Source: Lineus longissimus (lineage: Eukaryota; Nemertea; Pilidiophora; Heteronemertea; Lineidae). From it: a stretch of 64,000 bases of DNA. Positions 1 to 13,100 of this stretch are shown one piece after another. The notes beneath the pieces are model-generated. The model did no database searches, had not been told where the DNA came from, and saw only the letters and a list, made by a program, of their open reading frames with translations. A program made the position numbers and the translations under genes. Within the stretch, counting starts at the first letter, position 1; every line of letters starts with the position of its first letter. Location of the stretch: the NCBI RefSeq assembly GCF_910592395.1, contig NC_088320.1, positions 2,232,001 to 2,296,000 of the forward strand, in the 5' to 3' direction.

Positions 1-1952
1 ATACATTTTGGATGAAAGTGTCATGAACTGGTGTGTTAATTATTAATTTCCTTCCTTTCCTGATCAATGCCTTGTAATTTCGTCGATGGAATATGATGAT
101 ATTAGTTTTGCATTATTGATACTGTCTCGAGGTGGTTGCATGTTACTGTCAGAGTGGTTACATAAGATCATAATTGAAGCGCCTGCAGAAAGTTCCGGTG
201 AAACATCTGCCGGGTCTTGCTTGCATACAGTGATTCTAGTAAAACGGCACAGGATAAAACATAACTGTAAAGTTATGAGAACATATTAGAATAAGAAAGG
301 AGGGAGAGAGGCTCGTTCTCTAAAACTTTAAAACAAACTTGACTAACCAACTTTACAAAGAAATGTTATCTATTGGAACAAGTCGCTCAGTACATCCGTG
401 TCGTTGAGAGCAGGCCGTTTTTGTATCATGCCGTCAAAAGTCGATGTTTCACCAAGAAGAAAGACCGTATATGTCCGGCACAGGACATCGATCTCTATCA
501 GTGGCAAACGTGTTTTATATCCTTTTCATCTTCCTTTTCTCGCCGACGGTCTCCTTATATCACTTTACACGTCTTGTCGCGGCGGTCAATAGCTATAATC
601 AAATTATTTAACCGCGCAGACCAGGGCTGTCACACCAAGCTGGCGGTTCGGGATTGTCCCCTCGGCTTAAATTTCCGGTGGATATTAGCCGTGGCTTAGG
701 TCGCCAATCTTTTTATCCACTCCATCTCCGATCATTCTATCGGGTAAATGCTATCCTAAATTCACTGAAAGACGTCTGAAGTACAACAGATCACAGACCA
801 TAGCGTCGGTGAGGAGGTGAACCTTGCACATTCCGGTCGGAAGAGTTACTTTATTTTGGATAACAAACCAATCCAATGCCTCGACAGATGGCGCTAAAAG
901 CAGCTCACCAGTCTGCCGGAGTGCGTGCGAGTGGAGTTCGCGTGAAAACCACAAGATAACAAAACGCCGACAGCTGCTTTCATAATTAGAATGACAGCAA
1001 CTTCAAGCATCAATTGTGATATATCGATACGCTATTGCGATTACGTTTAAAGCACAGTACATGTATCAACTTTGATGCACGCCGACGACACATTTCCTTG
1101 GCACATGCCCTTCCATAGCATTGGCGCAGCATTGCACCCCATAATCATACAACACTGTTAGTACGGATGTATCCCCGTGATACTAGCTAGTGTCGGCCTC
1201 GGCCGTCTAGCTATCAGCGAGCTTTATCCAATAATATCTTTGGTACTGATAAGTGTTATTGAGTGGTCACCGATATTTGTTCTTCAGTAAGAATAACAAA
1301 AGTCGGTGTGACCCCATGGTCAATTATTCGAAAGGTTCCGATCAATTTTTGTTAATGACTCTCAATCCGAGCCCGGTAGACTCGCCTGCGTGGTAGTATT
1401 TTGGAGCTTGATCCACATTTCGGACGTCCAAATTGTTAGTAATAATATTGATGACAAAACAAACGCCAGATATAGAGTACATTGACTCACTGTTATTCAT
1501 CAACAATACCAATATTTTGAACAGTATCACCAAACTAAATTGGACGATATAATCCAGTTTATTCTTATTTCCCATGAGCCCTTGCAGTCTGGCTGCCATT
1601 TGTGACTCTCATATCATCTCCTTATTCGCACCGGCCACTCTTCCAGTAGCACGCCAGCCAGGTATAATTCACTTTTTAGATGAGGATCTGGATATCATCG
1701 GCGAATCAGTGACCCCACTGTCCATGGAGTTTCCCGGGCGGGTAGTTATCTACCCTATATTCAAGTCGTCCATTCGCTTCTTGCATGAATCTTACTTAGC
1801 CTACCCTTTTTTTCTTGTTGACAGGTTAACATCGGGGTCAAATTTTCATATTTTCCATTGCAGTTTGAATTTCCATCATCTCCATCTGCAAGCCTCTCTT
1901 TGTCTTTGAAATCATCAATTATTTCTGAAATTTCATTTTTTTCTTATTTTAG
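1..1952. other. Non-coding upstream region of the GPCR gene
   Basis: I see no protein-coding exon that I can support here. Open frames on both strands are short, lack domain signatures and are not framed by convincing splice sites. The right end is the intron that precedes the GPCR coding exon: a T-rich tract runs into an AG at 1951-1952, so at least one 5' untranslated exon and the promoter must lie further left, in this stretch or outside the window. Confidence 0.5.
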
Positions 1953-1961
1953 GACTATGTA

Positions 1962-3161
1962 ATGGCGTACGCTATTGCTGGCGAGGGGCCTTTTGTCGCC
2001 GAAAATAACACCCACGTTTTGGATATCATACAACATCCGGGTTACGACGACAGACCGGAAGTGACGACACTAGCAGAAACAATTCACGAGGAATACGCAG
2101 AATTCTATAGGAATGCAAAATTCGTTACAGGAATTGTTCTCTACCCGATTTTATGCACATTCGGAATAACAGGGAATATTTTGTCGCTAATTGTGCTAAG
2201 TCATAAAAAGATGTCGTCATCAACAAATGTGTTTCTCAGTGCATTATCCGTGTCTGACCTCATAAAACTTGTGAATGACGTTATGTATTTCATTGTTGTT
2301 GTGATAGAAAGATACGACACAGTCACAGGCCAACGTGCAATGGCTTTGCTGTATCCTTCCGCGCACTATATTCTCAATATGTCAGTTTGTGTGACTGCGT
2401 GGTTGACAGTCTCAGTCAGCGTGGAGCGATACATCAGCGTCTGTCATCCGACCAGAGCTAAAACCATGTGTACTATCCAACGAGCACGGATTGTGAGTGT
2501 GTGCGTGTTTATAGGCATGAGTATTCTAGCTTTACCATCAGGTTTACGCTACGAAAACCGCTGGTCAATCTCGAATGAAACCAATCAAAGTATTGTGTCA
2601 ATAGAACTCAGTGTCTTTGGGCAGCACCAGTTGTTCAAAACGGCATACACATGGATACAGAACCTATTGCGATCGATTATACCGCTCTTCGTCTTGGTCA
2701 TCCTTAACTCTTGTATAATCTACGCCCTGTGGCAATCACGCATCAAAGGTAAAACCATGTCTTCCCGTAACAGAATAAGCATAATGCTTATCATTGTGGT
2801 CTTCGTGTTTCTAATCTGTATAACGCCAGATGCAATCCTGTCGACGTTCTTCAAATTTGGATATTACGACGCGAATAACTTAGTGCGCGGAATACGTGAG
2901 ATTTCGGACCTTCTGCTTCAGATCAACTCAGCGGTTAACTTCGTCTTGTACTGTACCTTCAGTACGATATTCCGAGGGATATTCATAGAGATTTTCCTGA
3001 AGTGCTTTACAAAGAAGTTAAATGAACAGCGCGCAATGCGTGAAGCGCGGACTTCTGTAGTGCGTGACAAGGAAGGAAGCACTATTGTTGATAACGACGC
3101 CAATGAGAGAACTAAACTGACGGCGACGAGTATTAATAACTGTCAGCAGACATATGTATGA
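1962..3161 (+). CDS. Class A (rhodopsin-like) peptide GPCR, FMRFamide-receptor-like
   Basis: A 399-residue seven-helix receptor coded in one exon. Helices lie at about residues 54-80 (TM1, GN at 71-72), 88-113 (TM2, LSVSD with Asp99), 132-157 (TM3 ending in ERY), 176-194, 235-257, 272-297 and 315-335. TM7 carries NSAVNFVLY in place of NPxxY. The ERYISVCHP and NxxVNFxxYC signatures are typical of FMRFamide-type and related neuropeptide receptors. The N-terminus has an N-glycosylation sequon at Asn15, and the second extracellular loop has two more (Asn205, Asn208), which fits a plasma-membrane receptor. The start is the first ATG after a splice acceptor (AG at 1951-1952), so only 5' UTR is cut by an intron. 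The C-tail is about 60 residues and charged. Family level is confident; the ligand is not known from sequence. Confidence 0.9.
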   Translation: MAYAIAGEGPFVAENNTHVLDIIQHPGYDDRPEVTTLAETIHEEYAEFYRNAKFVTGIVLYPILCTFGITGNILSLIVLSHKKMSSSTNVFLSALSVSDLIKLVNDVMYFIVVVIERYDTVTGQRAMALLYPSAHYILNMSVCVTAWLTVSVSVERYISVCHPTRAKTMCTIQRARIVSVCVFIGMSILALPSGLRYENRWSISNETNQSIVSIELSVFGQHQLFKTAYTWIQNLLRSIIPLFVLVILNSCIIYALWQSRIKGKTMSSRNRISIMLIIVVFVFLICITPDAILSTFFKFGYYDANNLVRGIREISDLLLQINSAVNFVLYCTFSTIFRGIFIEIFLKCFTKKLNEQRAMREARTSVVRDKEGSTIVDNDANERTKLTATSINNCQQTYV

Positions 3162-3342
3162 TACGGATGCTATGGCCTGTCGGTATAATGCTTACACGCC
3201 ACATATTCTATAGTATCGTAGCGCCGCCTGTAGGGATCCTATAGGCCTAGCACTACCTATACGGGTCATACTGTTAGTGTGCTGCCTTTAACGGCCATAT
3301 TGTTATAACATGTTTTACATTGAAGGCCTACGCTGTTGGTCG

Positions 3343-3348
3343 AAATAA
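3343..3348 (+). terminator. Candidate poly(A) signal of the GPCR gene
   Basis: AATAAA lies 182 nt after the receptor stop codon, in AT-rich sequence. It is the nearest canonical signal I noticed on this strand. Confidence 0.4.
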
Positions 3349-5127
3349 AATAATCGTGTTACTGTACGGTATTAAAACTACTCATGTCAACGTGGTGAAA
3401 ATTGACCTATACAGAGTATATCTATCATATCAGCGTACACTACAGTACGTTGAAATCTCTTCAGTGTGTATTTGCGTACATGTAATCGCCGATTCCATTT
3501 CGAATTTCTGATTTTATATTGAGGGCGAAAGCCTATAAATCGAGTATCAGAGTGTCCGTTAAATGAGTGCGCTCATCCGACAATCGACCTATATCGACTC
3601 GAGAAGCAACCATAACACTTCAGGCCGTATCATGCATACCTTTTTCTTGACTGATGGAGGGGGAGTGCCTGAGTATTGGTGGTGAGTGTTCGTGCGTATG
3701 AGTCTGTTTGTCTGTCTATGTTTCAGCCAGGGTGCAGGATATTTTTTCCCCTTTTGAATTATTTTTTTGTATTGCTTCATATCCCTATCCAATAGTTATT
3801 TGAGACCAAGTCTAAATGCAGAAAATTGTCGATTTGATGGAGTCAACAGATAAGTAATGACGAGGCATTTAATCATTACGGCAACAAATGATATTCTCGA
3901 TATCGTTAGGACATTAGTATCAATCGTCCTGGCATTTTTATGCATGGTCAATACTCCTGTCGATATCCGGACATGCCTCTCACGCGATATTTTGTAATCT
4001 CGCGCTGGGTCATCCCATCATTAGAGACTACGGATGACCAGATGACATCGAGCATAAAACGTGAATTAGCCATTACCTATTCAACCGCGTTCGGATGCGG
4101 TGGTAAAGTTAGTCTCCATCTCCATTGAGAATTAGCACTGTTCTATGCTTTTTAATGATTGTTCCGTGATTCGTAGGTTGAGAGAATATCCCATTCGAAA
4201 TTCGATGATTATGGTCACCGGGGCAAGTGTAATGATTTGTTTGTAATCATAGGTACTTAGAAGCACTTGATGACTTGAAGGCGGTTTGCGAGTAGTGAGC
4301 CACCTGCTGAAGATATCACGGGTTCCGTAGCTCACTGCTCCATCGCCACTGCACCGAATACGTATGCGTGGTGATGTGCAAGGAACCATGATGCATGTAG
4401 CATCAGGTTGACAGTGTGATGGATGCATCGAAGGAATGTATGTGCGTGTGAGTCCGGGTTGTGTGCTCTCCGTGATTCTTAGATGGTGATGTTTCCGAGG
4501 AATTGTCATTCAAACGTCACACTTGAATGGAAGTTTCGTGATCTTCTCGATTCATGGTGTGAACTCCAATATTGCGATATTTGGGTTTCGAGAGACTCAT
4601 CTACTTTCTCGTCTCGCTGTCACTCTGTAGTTTCGTTTCGGCGAGGTTTCATTCACTAGTTGCGGCGATTCCTACTCGTAAAAAAGCGATGCTCATTTGT
4701 TATTGTTTCTAGATAAGAGTTTAAAGTAATTGCTATTATCATTTTCTTCTATGAATTGTGTGTTGATGTGCATACTGTATTTGGTTTGCATGATAAAATT
4801 CGAAAGTTAATAAAGACTATTTGATAAGAAGCTTTGTATCTATTTAAATTTTTACAGACATGCGAAAATCAAAATCGCGACTCACTGTGGCCTACCATAT
4901 AACGAATCGTCCAAAAGGTATCTTCGCGTATTCCCTTTGGTCAAATCTTTTCTGTCGTCGAAGAACGAGCTTGAAAATATATCAACATGTTCCTTTATAA
5001 GTCCCCTTTCTCATGCGAACAAACAAGCAGCAACATTCCCACAGGTATATCTATTATTTGGTACTACTCAGACAAAGGAACATCAAAAAAGGTTACAACG
5101 GTCTACCAGTCTCTATCATGTCCATAT
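3349..5127. other. Intergenic, no gene seen
   Basis: No supported exon, RNA gene or clear repeat was found. The open frames present are short and have no splice context or domain signature. Confidence 0.4.
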
Positions 5128-5763
5128 CTAATGTTGCACATCTGATTGTACCTTGACCTCCCTAAAAGCATGCTTCTTATGTTTATGCCTGTGTTCCCGC
5201 TTTTGCCTCTTCGTGTAATACATCCCTGTACTACTCCACCCAATATTCAGACCTGCTGCATCGCCCGTCCCGTGACCGCAAGTCGAACCAAGTCGTGCGG
5301 GCTCCGGGAACCGAACTCTAGCACTAAACGCAACCTTGGATGAATCGGAGTCCTTGAAACCTTCGACATGTGCGCTGTAAGCCTGCCTCGATTTGATGTC
5401 ATTGTCTGGCACATGCGCACTTTGTGAAACACGAGAATCCCTAGACTTCCGGAGACCCCGTTCCGTCGCAACAATGCTATCAACTAGAACAGGAAGTCGA
5501 ATCTTGAAGTCTTTCTTTGGACTTCCTGACCGAGGGGCTTGTTTTACTTCGAAAGTGTTTTCGCGTTTCGTCGTAAGCTCGTTGTCGAGGGCCGGTAGCT
5601 TTATCGTTAATTTCTTCTTTGATTTCTTGCTTGGTTTTTCAAAGTGACCATTATCGTCCTTGGGTTCTTCTCCTTTGACCTTTGTCTTGGCCTTGGACTC
5701 ATTATTCTGTGTTTCACTCTGGTTTAGGAGCCTCGCTTTGGTACCAGCTACTTCCGGTAACAT
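5128..5763 (-). CDS. Unrecognised lysine-rich protein (3' coding exon)
   Basis: A 211-residue reading frame on the minus strand. I start it at Met (5763) because a strong acceptor (pyrimidine-rich tract ending in CAG at about 5773) lies just upstream, followed by GTCGCC-ATG. Earlier exons are probably untranslated, but an upstream in-frame coding exon is not excluded. The protein is basic and hydrophilic and looks disordered. Lys-rich runs occur at about residues 24-54. A short motif occurs twice (LTIKLPAL, then FKIRLPVL). SAHV/SARV occurs three times in the middle, and the C-terminus has a His/Lys cluster (HRHKHKKH) followed by REVKVQ. There is no signal peptide or membrane helix. I do not recognise the family. 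The repeated K-[IL]-[KR]-LP motif may be a short binding motif, which is inference. Confidence 0.6.
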   Translation of the reverse strand: MLPEVAGTKARLLNQSETQNNESKAKTKVKGEEPKDDNGHFEKPSKKSKKKLTIKLPALDNELTTKRENTFEVKQAPRSGSPKKDFKIRLPVLVDSIVATERGLRKSRDSRVSQSAHVPDNDIKSRQAYSAHVEGFKDSDSSKVAFSARVRFPEPARLGSTCGHGTGDAAGLNIGWSSTGMYYTKRQKREHRHKHKKHAFREVKVQSDVQH

Positions 5764-5773
5764 GGCGACCTGA

Positions 5774-7132
5774 AATGACAATGAGCGGATAAGAAATAAA
5801 CTCTGAAGATAAACCAAACACATCTCAATTCACTAAAGGAATACGGTTGAAAAAATTATGTATTGAATCTGATTATATTATCTTATCCGCGTGCGAGCAT
5901 TATTTTGGCGCTGATGATGTGAACACATGTTACGGTCGCACTCGGCCATGGAGTAGCTCCTTGCCGTCCGGAAACAGTAAACACATTCTCGAAATTTGCG
6001 CAACAAAAGCTAAGATATAGACACGAAGCTGTGTAATCCGATTTGTCACTTACAAATCTGTTCAAATAAACTTATCTGATCACCTACTCGTTATATTCTG
6101 TCAGTACAGGTCATCCATCGCGGGTGGTTATCAACTTATGACGGCTCCTAAGTGTTCCTTCTAAGTTGATGACACACGTGCCAACAACTTCCAGTGTAAT
6201 ATAGCGTCCGGATCAAGCGTCATTTGAGAAAATAATACTCCACAAAAATTGTAAGCGAAGGATGCAGGTATGGTGAATTTGTTCCGAATCCAACACCAAT
6301 TTTCAAATCAATATCTGTCAGACACACTCTCTTAAAGTCACGCTCTATTGAGAATATCTAATCCTAGCATCCTCTCAATCCTACACCAAAACTAATAAAA
6401 TCATTTGACCCTTTAGCCATAGACATGTTATCAACTTTGCAGTGTTATGAGGTTATACAATGGAGATTTTATTCAAGTTTTTCACACTATTTGTTATTAT
6501 GGAAATCTACTCTGGTGTGTATAACACATCTTTTGCGTTGATCTCGTAGTCATGGTTGCCTCAAACATACCCTTCAGAGATATCAAGTGCTAAACGTGTT
6601 CAAGACGATGTGTCAAGGAGATTTGAAAAAATGACTTGGTCTTCGTTTTTGAATTTTTGAAATACATATATACTGGTGATCAGGCTTTGTTATATCAGTC
6701 ACGTGGCCAAAAAAAGAATCTGAATAGCAGCATAGATGACGTAAAATTGAAAACTTCACTTTAGCCAAAGTTTTGTTTCTGACAATATAATTTGAACATG
6801 TCAGTACATACATGACCGAGAGTTGCATAAGTCAAGTTTATAACGGTGTATCACACTTTACCACAGGAAAATCATACGCTTGTTCAACGAACCTTTCGTG
6901 TGAAATACACCTTTTTGACAATTCCATGTCGGGCGAATTTATTACAAAAAAGAGGGGTGATCATTTACCTAGCGCAACATAATAAGTTCTAGTCGCCAAG
7001 ATACAGGACCTGTCACCCCTTTGTGTGAATTGAGCCCAACCACTTGGAATTCTTGAAGACATTTAGCGGAAAGTTGAGAAGAAAGAAAGAAGCGAAACGA
7101 ATCTACTTCCAAAGATATTTCTCAATCAACAA
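5774..7132. other. Intergenic or upstream-intron sequence, no gene seen
   Basis: Lies between the 5' side of the minus-strand lysine-rich gene and the signal-peptide exon of the EB-module gene. It probably holds the promoter or early non-coding exons of both, which point away from each other. No specific site could be supported. Confidence 0.4.
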
Positions 7133-10100
7133 ATGATTTGTAACAACATTTCTCTCCTATTCCTTGTCTCAATATTTTATCTAACCTGTCTAGAAAGAGG
7201 TAAGTGCGTTTATCTTAATTTCGGGGCTGAGTTGCGATGACGAGAATGACTTTTTCACGATTTTGAACGGTTCGGCTCTCACGTAGATCACTGAAATAAC
7301 TTATTCGTTTCTTTCAGTGTCATCAAAATGTGACTCACTGGTGTCGTACGAGTGTGCCAACGGGGTGTGCATCCCGTGGGTCAGGTTCAATGACACGGTC
7401 AACGATTGTGGCGATAACTCGGACGAAGGTTCGTGTAGGCTTTCTTTCTTTCATCAAGGAATAAACCGTAAGGGCAGCGCCGTCTGCCTGCTTGTTGAAG
7501 CTTGGATATCGGCTGTCAGGTGTAAATGTTTCCCCATTTATTTGGAAGCGCCGTCTGCTTTATACTTGTTGAAGCTAGGATATCAGTAATCCGGTGTAAA
7601 TGTTTCCCCATTTATTTGGAAGCGTCGTCTGCTTTATACTTGTTGAAGCTAGGATATCAGTAATCCGGTTTAAATGTTTCCCCATTTATTTGGAAGCGCC
7701 GTCTGCTTTATACTTGTTGAAGCTTGGATGTCAGTAATCCGGTGTAAATGTTTCCCCATTTATTTGGAAGCGTCGTCTGCTTTGTACTTGTTGAAGCTTA
7801 GATATCAGTAATCCGGTGTAAATGTTTCCCAATTTATTTGGAAGCGCCGTCTGCTTTATACTTGTTGAAGCTAGGATATCAGTAATCCGGTGGAAATGTT
7901 TCCCCATTTGTTTGGAAACACTTAAGCCCTTAAGCCTGTCGCTTGTGACGTGTAGAACGAACAAGTCATTTCCAATGAGCAGGACACATACATTTCACAA
8001 TGCATCACACTTCACGAGAACAAACTGATGTCTAAATTCTTTGTTTCCATTCTAAATTTTAGTTGCTGAACCCTGCAAAGCTCCCGCCTTCACGTGCGAC
8101 ACGGGCCAGTGTATCAATGTGGAATGGTACCTTGACGGAGACAACGATTGCGGAGATGGTAGTGATGAACGTAAGTTGACTTCTAGTTCTGACTGGGGGC
8201 GGAACAAATTCAGATGATGATAATCAAATAAGGCGTCATTGCATCTAGTTCATTTCATAGTTTGAGCATGGCTGATACGCTGCATGCTACACGTCACATT
8301 TCAAACGTCGAAGGCAATACATGTAAGACAAATGATTTACGTATAGAATTTTCTGTCAATCTTTCCTAAATTTTGCAGAAAAGATCATCACTACCGACTG
8401 TTCCATGGTGAAGACGTGTTGTGGATGCTCCATCTATGTCCCCGACTCCGAGTGCAGGTCAGACACGTGCCAATGCGTCTCTGGCTTCTACGACAATGCG
8501 CTGCTGACCAACTGTACACGGCGTAAGTATCATCTTCCATTGCGAGCTGTGTACATGTAGCTTGTGAAACTTAGTTTGAACACTGCCTCTTGGTAGCGCT
8601 TTACTTAGTACTTTTACTGCACTGTGTCATATCTGCATTAGCATAGTGCTTGCCGCAAGATCTAACAAAGGAAATTAAAAGCTAACGCCAGGTGTATATT
8701 GCTTATATCTCTCATGCTTCCAAATGTCTCCTTTCAGGTGTCCTTGGCGACAGCTGTTCCGTCGATGCCGATTGTTTCGATGCGTTCTCGAACAGTAACT
8801 GCTCCCAGGGATACTGCGCATGTAACTCGGGCTACTACACGAACGCCAATAGAACAGGCTGTGTCAGAAGTACGTATGAGATAAACTTGAAATGGACATT
8901 TGACGCTCTGTCGATAGTCAGGACTGAATAATTTCAACTTAACTCAAGAAATCAGTCGAAAATGCAAAATGTTCAAAGAAAAATTGGTTAAAACAGATAC
9001 AAATATATTTTCAATGATGTTTGTTACTATTCCACGGAGTCCGATTTTAATTCATGTCATCCGAAACTCATTGCTCTCATCTCGCTGTGTGTAATGTAAA
9101 TAATGTCATAATTATACCAGTAGGTATTTTCCTTTTTCTAGCGGTGTTTATTGTGAATTAACTAAATCGTTTTCTAAGTCCGCCAATGTTTTCAGGTGCG
9201 GACAGAATGACGACTAATAATCCTTCCTTTCCCCATAATGCTCATTTGCTTGTTTGTTTGCCATAATGGTGAGCTTCCTCATCACTCACAACTTACGGTT
9301 CAAAGACAAATTCTTTGTATCTGTACATGTTACCTCGTCGATTACAAAGAATTTGTAATTAAGCGTAGTTTGTGAGCTGTGCGGAACCTCACTATTATAA
9401 ATCGCACGCACTTGCACGATTTCGACTTATGTTCATGTATTTAAAGTTTATTACGCTCTGAATACATGTAATAGTCCTGAATTTAAGAATATCTTGATAT
9501 TGATTTGAAACATACAGAATGTTTGAAAAGGTAAACTAAATCGCAGTGTACAAATTCGAATCAGCTAAGTTATACTTGTGTCATATACTTTTTCAAATGT
9601 GTTGGAAACGTTATGATGACGCCTTAAAATTTCGACGCTATTTGGCGAAAAACCGTTAAGTGTTTTTCGCGCCTCGGGCTCGCACCAGAGGTCATTAGTT
9701 TATAAAGCGTGATAACTAATGTCTCATTCGGAGCCTAAACATGTCCACCCTATCGTCTCGATTATGAGATGTTTCATTTAGTAATTTTCAGCAATTCGGA
9801 CTTAATAACTAAATCAGGTATCAGTGTTACCGGCGACGAGAATCGATAATTGCTGAGGTGGTGACGCGTTTCATCGCTGTCGTTGGGCGACGGGGACTTC
9901 GGCATGATTCGCTCTGACGTTAGAAATGTGGCTGTTTAGTATTTTTAGAGCTGTGAGCATCGGTTAATCAATGACTATATGTCTTAGGCCTACGCATCTC
10001 ATAATTGTCTCATTAGTATGGACGATGCCGCTTTATAAGGATCATAAGTCATGAACCCAAGCGAAATTGGGAAGATTATGTCGTCATTCTGTCCGGTGTG

Positions 10101-13100
10101 AAGACCAGTCGGTAGGTTTCGAAAGACGAAGTAAGAAGTATGTAGGCCCTTACTGTATTTTCTAAACAACGGATTTCTTAGTATGGAAGGGCCCTTCTGA
10201 CACTTATAAGATGTTAAGGTCTCCCTCAAAATCTAACCAAACATTTTCTTTCTTTTTCAGGACTAATAGGTGACGCCACCTGTAGTGTTGATACTGACTG
10301 CAGCGACGCCGTAACCAATAGTAATTGCACAGGAGGGGCGTGTCTCTGCAACACGGGGTACTATGTTAGTGCTGATAAGACACAGTGTGTAAAAAGTAAG
10401 TATCAAATTATGAATAACCATCAAGAAACATTTTAAGAGAATTGTTGTATGACTGAACTGAACTGAACGAGATACTTTTACCAAAACAGCAACAGCGGAC
10501 AACTTACTGGTGATGGCTGAGATGCGGAAAGAACTCCGCCGTCACACACTTAGTCTGTAACCCTACTGCCATTCTTTTTCAGGACTAATCGGCGACGCCA
10601 CGTGTACATTAGATTCTGATTGTTCCGACGCAGTCTTCAACAGTAACTGTACATCAGGCACGTGCCTCTGTAACACCGGCTTCAATGTGAACGGAAATGG
10701 GACGCAGTGCATACTGCGCACAATTGGAGACGCCACCTGTACCGTTGATACGGATTGTAGCGATGCAGTCGCAAACAGTAACTGTACATCCGGGACTTGT
10801 CTCTGCAACACTGGGTTTTTCGTCCAGAATGGCGGCACCCAGTGCATTTTGCGACAAATAGGTGACGCTACGTGCATTCTTGATTCCGATTGTTATGATG
10901 CCGTTGCCAATAGTAACTGCACTTCCGGAACATGTTTATGTAATTCCGGTTATTTTGTTGGAAACAACAACACTGGATGCGACTTACGAAGTATAGGGGA
11001 TGCGACGTGCATTGTTGACACTGATTGCAGCGACGCCGTCTCGAACAGTAACTGCACAGGGGGCGTTTGTCAATGTAACACCGGGTACCAGGATGCCAGC
11101 AACGGCACTTTTTGCTATCGACGGACGATAGGTGACGCCACCTGTTCCTTGGATACTGATTGTTCTGATGCTGTCGCCAATAGTAACTGTAGTCAAGGAA
11201 TCTGCAAATGCAACACGGGTTTCAATGTGAATGCCAACAATACCATGTGTACTCTGAGAAAAATATCAGATGCGACGTGTACCATAGATACCGATTGCTC
11301 AGACGCTGTTACTAATAGTAATTGCACAAACGGCATATGTTTATGTAACACTGGATTCAACGTTGCTAATGGTAACAGCAGCTGCATTTTACGAAAGATA
11401 GGTGACGCCACTTGTAATCTTGATTCGGACTGTAGTGACGCTGTACTCAACAGCAACTGTACTCAAAACGTATGCATGTGTAACACAGGGTTTCAAGTAT
11501 CAGTTGGCAACGACACGTGTGCTAAACGAAAAATTGCTGACGCCACGTGTACTTTAGACACAGACTGTAGTGATGCAGTTGCCAATAGTAACTGCACCAA
11601 TGGTGTTTGTCTCTGTGATAGCGGTTATCAAGTCTACGGTAACAATACTCTTTGTACCATGAGGAAGATCAACGACGCAACGTGTAGTTTGGATTCGGAC
11701 TGTTCAGACGCTGTTACTTATAGTAACTGCACCAACGGAACGTGCATGTGTGACAGTGGTTACCATGTCAACGCTGGACAGGACACGTGTACAAAACGGT
11801 TGATTAGCAACCAGCCCTGTTCCTTGGATACGGATTGCAGTGATGCGGTTGCCAATAGCAATTGCACACAAAATGTCTGCATGTGCAACACAGGTTACCA
11901 GGTCAGTGCCGATAACACCACATGCAGTCGAAGACAGGTCGGAGATGCCAGCTGTTCAATCGATACAGATTGTAGTGATGCCGTTCCCCATAGCAACTGT
12001 ACAAATAACATGTGTGCCTGCAATACGGGTTACCATGTGAATTTGAACAGTACCGCTTGTGTGTTAAGACAAATAGGTGATGCTACATGTGGTTTGGACA
12101 GTGACTGTTTCGATGCTGTCGCCCATAGCAACTGTACGAACGGAGCATGCGCGTGCAATAGCGGCTACCAAGTTAATACTGGAAATGACACATGTGTCAT
12201 CAGAAAGATCGGCGATGCAACATGTTCCGTTGACACTGACTGTTCAGACGCTGTTACCAATGGCAACTGTACCAACAATGTATGCATGTGTAACAGCGGT
12301 TACCAAGTCGACCTAGCTAACACAAGTTGTGTCTTGAGAAAAATCAGCGACGCTACTTGTAACCTTGATTCTGATTGTTCCGATGCCGTCTCCAATAGCA
12401 ACTGCACAGGCGGAACCTGCCTCTGCAACACCGGATATTACGTCAGCGCCGACAACACCACGTGCACGTTGAGAAAAATAGGAGATGCCACGTGTTCACT
12501 TGACACAGACTGCAGGGATGCCGTAACCAATAGCAACTGCACAAACAACATCTGCCAGTGTAACAGTGGGTTCCAGGAGAAGGGTAACAGCACAGCCTGC
12601 CTGAAACGTAAGTTTGTATGTAAACATGTGACGTCATACGCACTTCTGCACTCCACTAAGTTACAAGCAAATGAGCTGCGCTACCAAAAAGGAATGGAAC
12701 AAACCTGCGTTATCAAATGCTGTCTACTTTTTTCGGGGCATCATGTGGTGCACCGACTAAAACGCTATTGCATCGGAGCAAAACTCCACCATCACATATC
12801 ACATATGTACAGAACAAAGATTCGTTAGACAACTCGGAAAATACAGCAGGTTTGTTCTAATTCTTGCGCACCCGTCTAGGTCACTAATCAATATTTCTCC
12901 TTGCAGATGTAGGTCAACATAGGTCAGCTGAACAGAAATAGGTCAGCTATGAAGAGGTCGTATTAAAGCTGAACTGTTTCATTCCCTTTTGACATTTTAA
13001 TCAGTCTAAATCTAGTTTAAGATATTACAACTAACGCAATCTACAGGAATCATTGGTGACGCTTGCCTGCTGAATACTGACTGCGCAGACGCGGTAGGAA

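Noticed and set aside
10563-11456. Long minus-strand frames opposite the EB modules
   Set aside because: They are shadows created by the strongly repetitive codon pattern of the plus-strand exon.
12608-12828. Continuation of the EB-module reading frame past 12607
   Set aside because: A good donor (GTAAGT) follows module 15. The continuation lacks cysteine spacing and the next module exon joins in phase, so this is intron.
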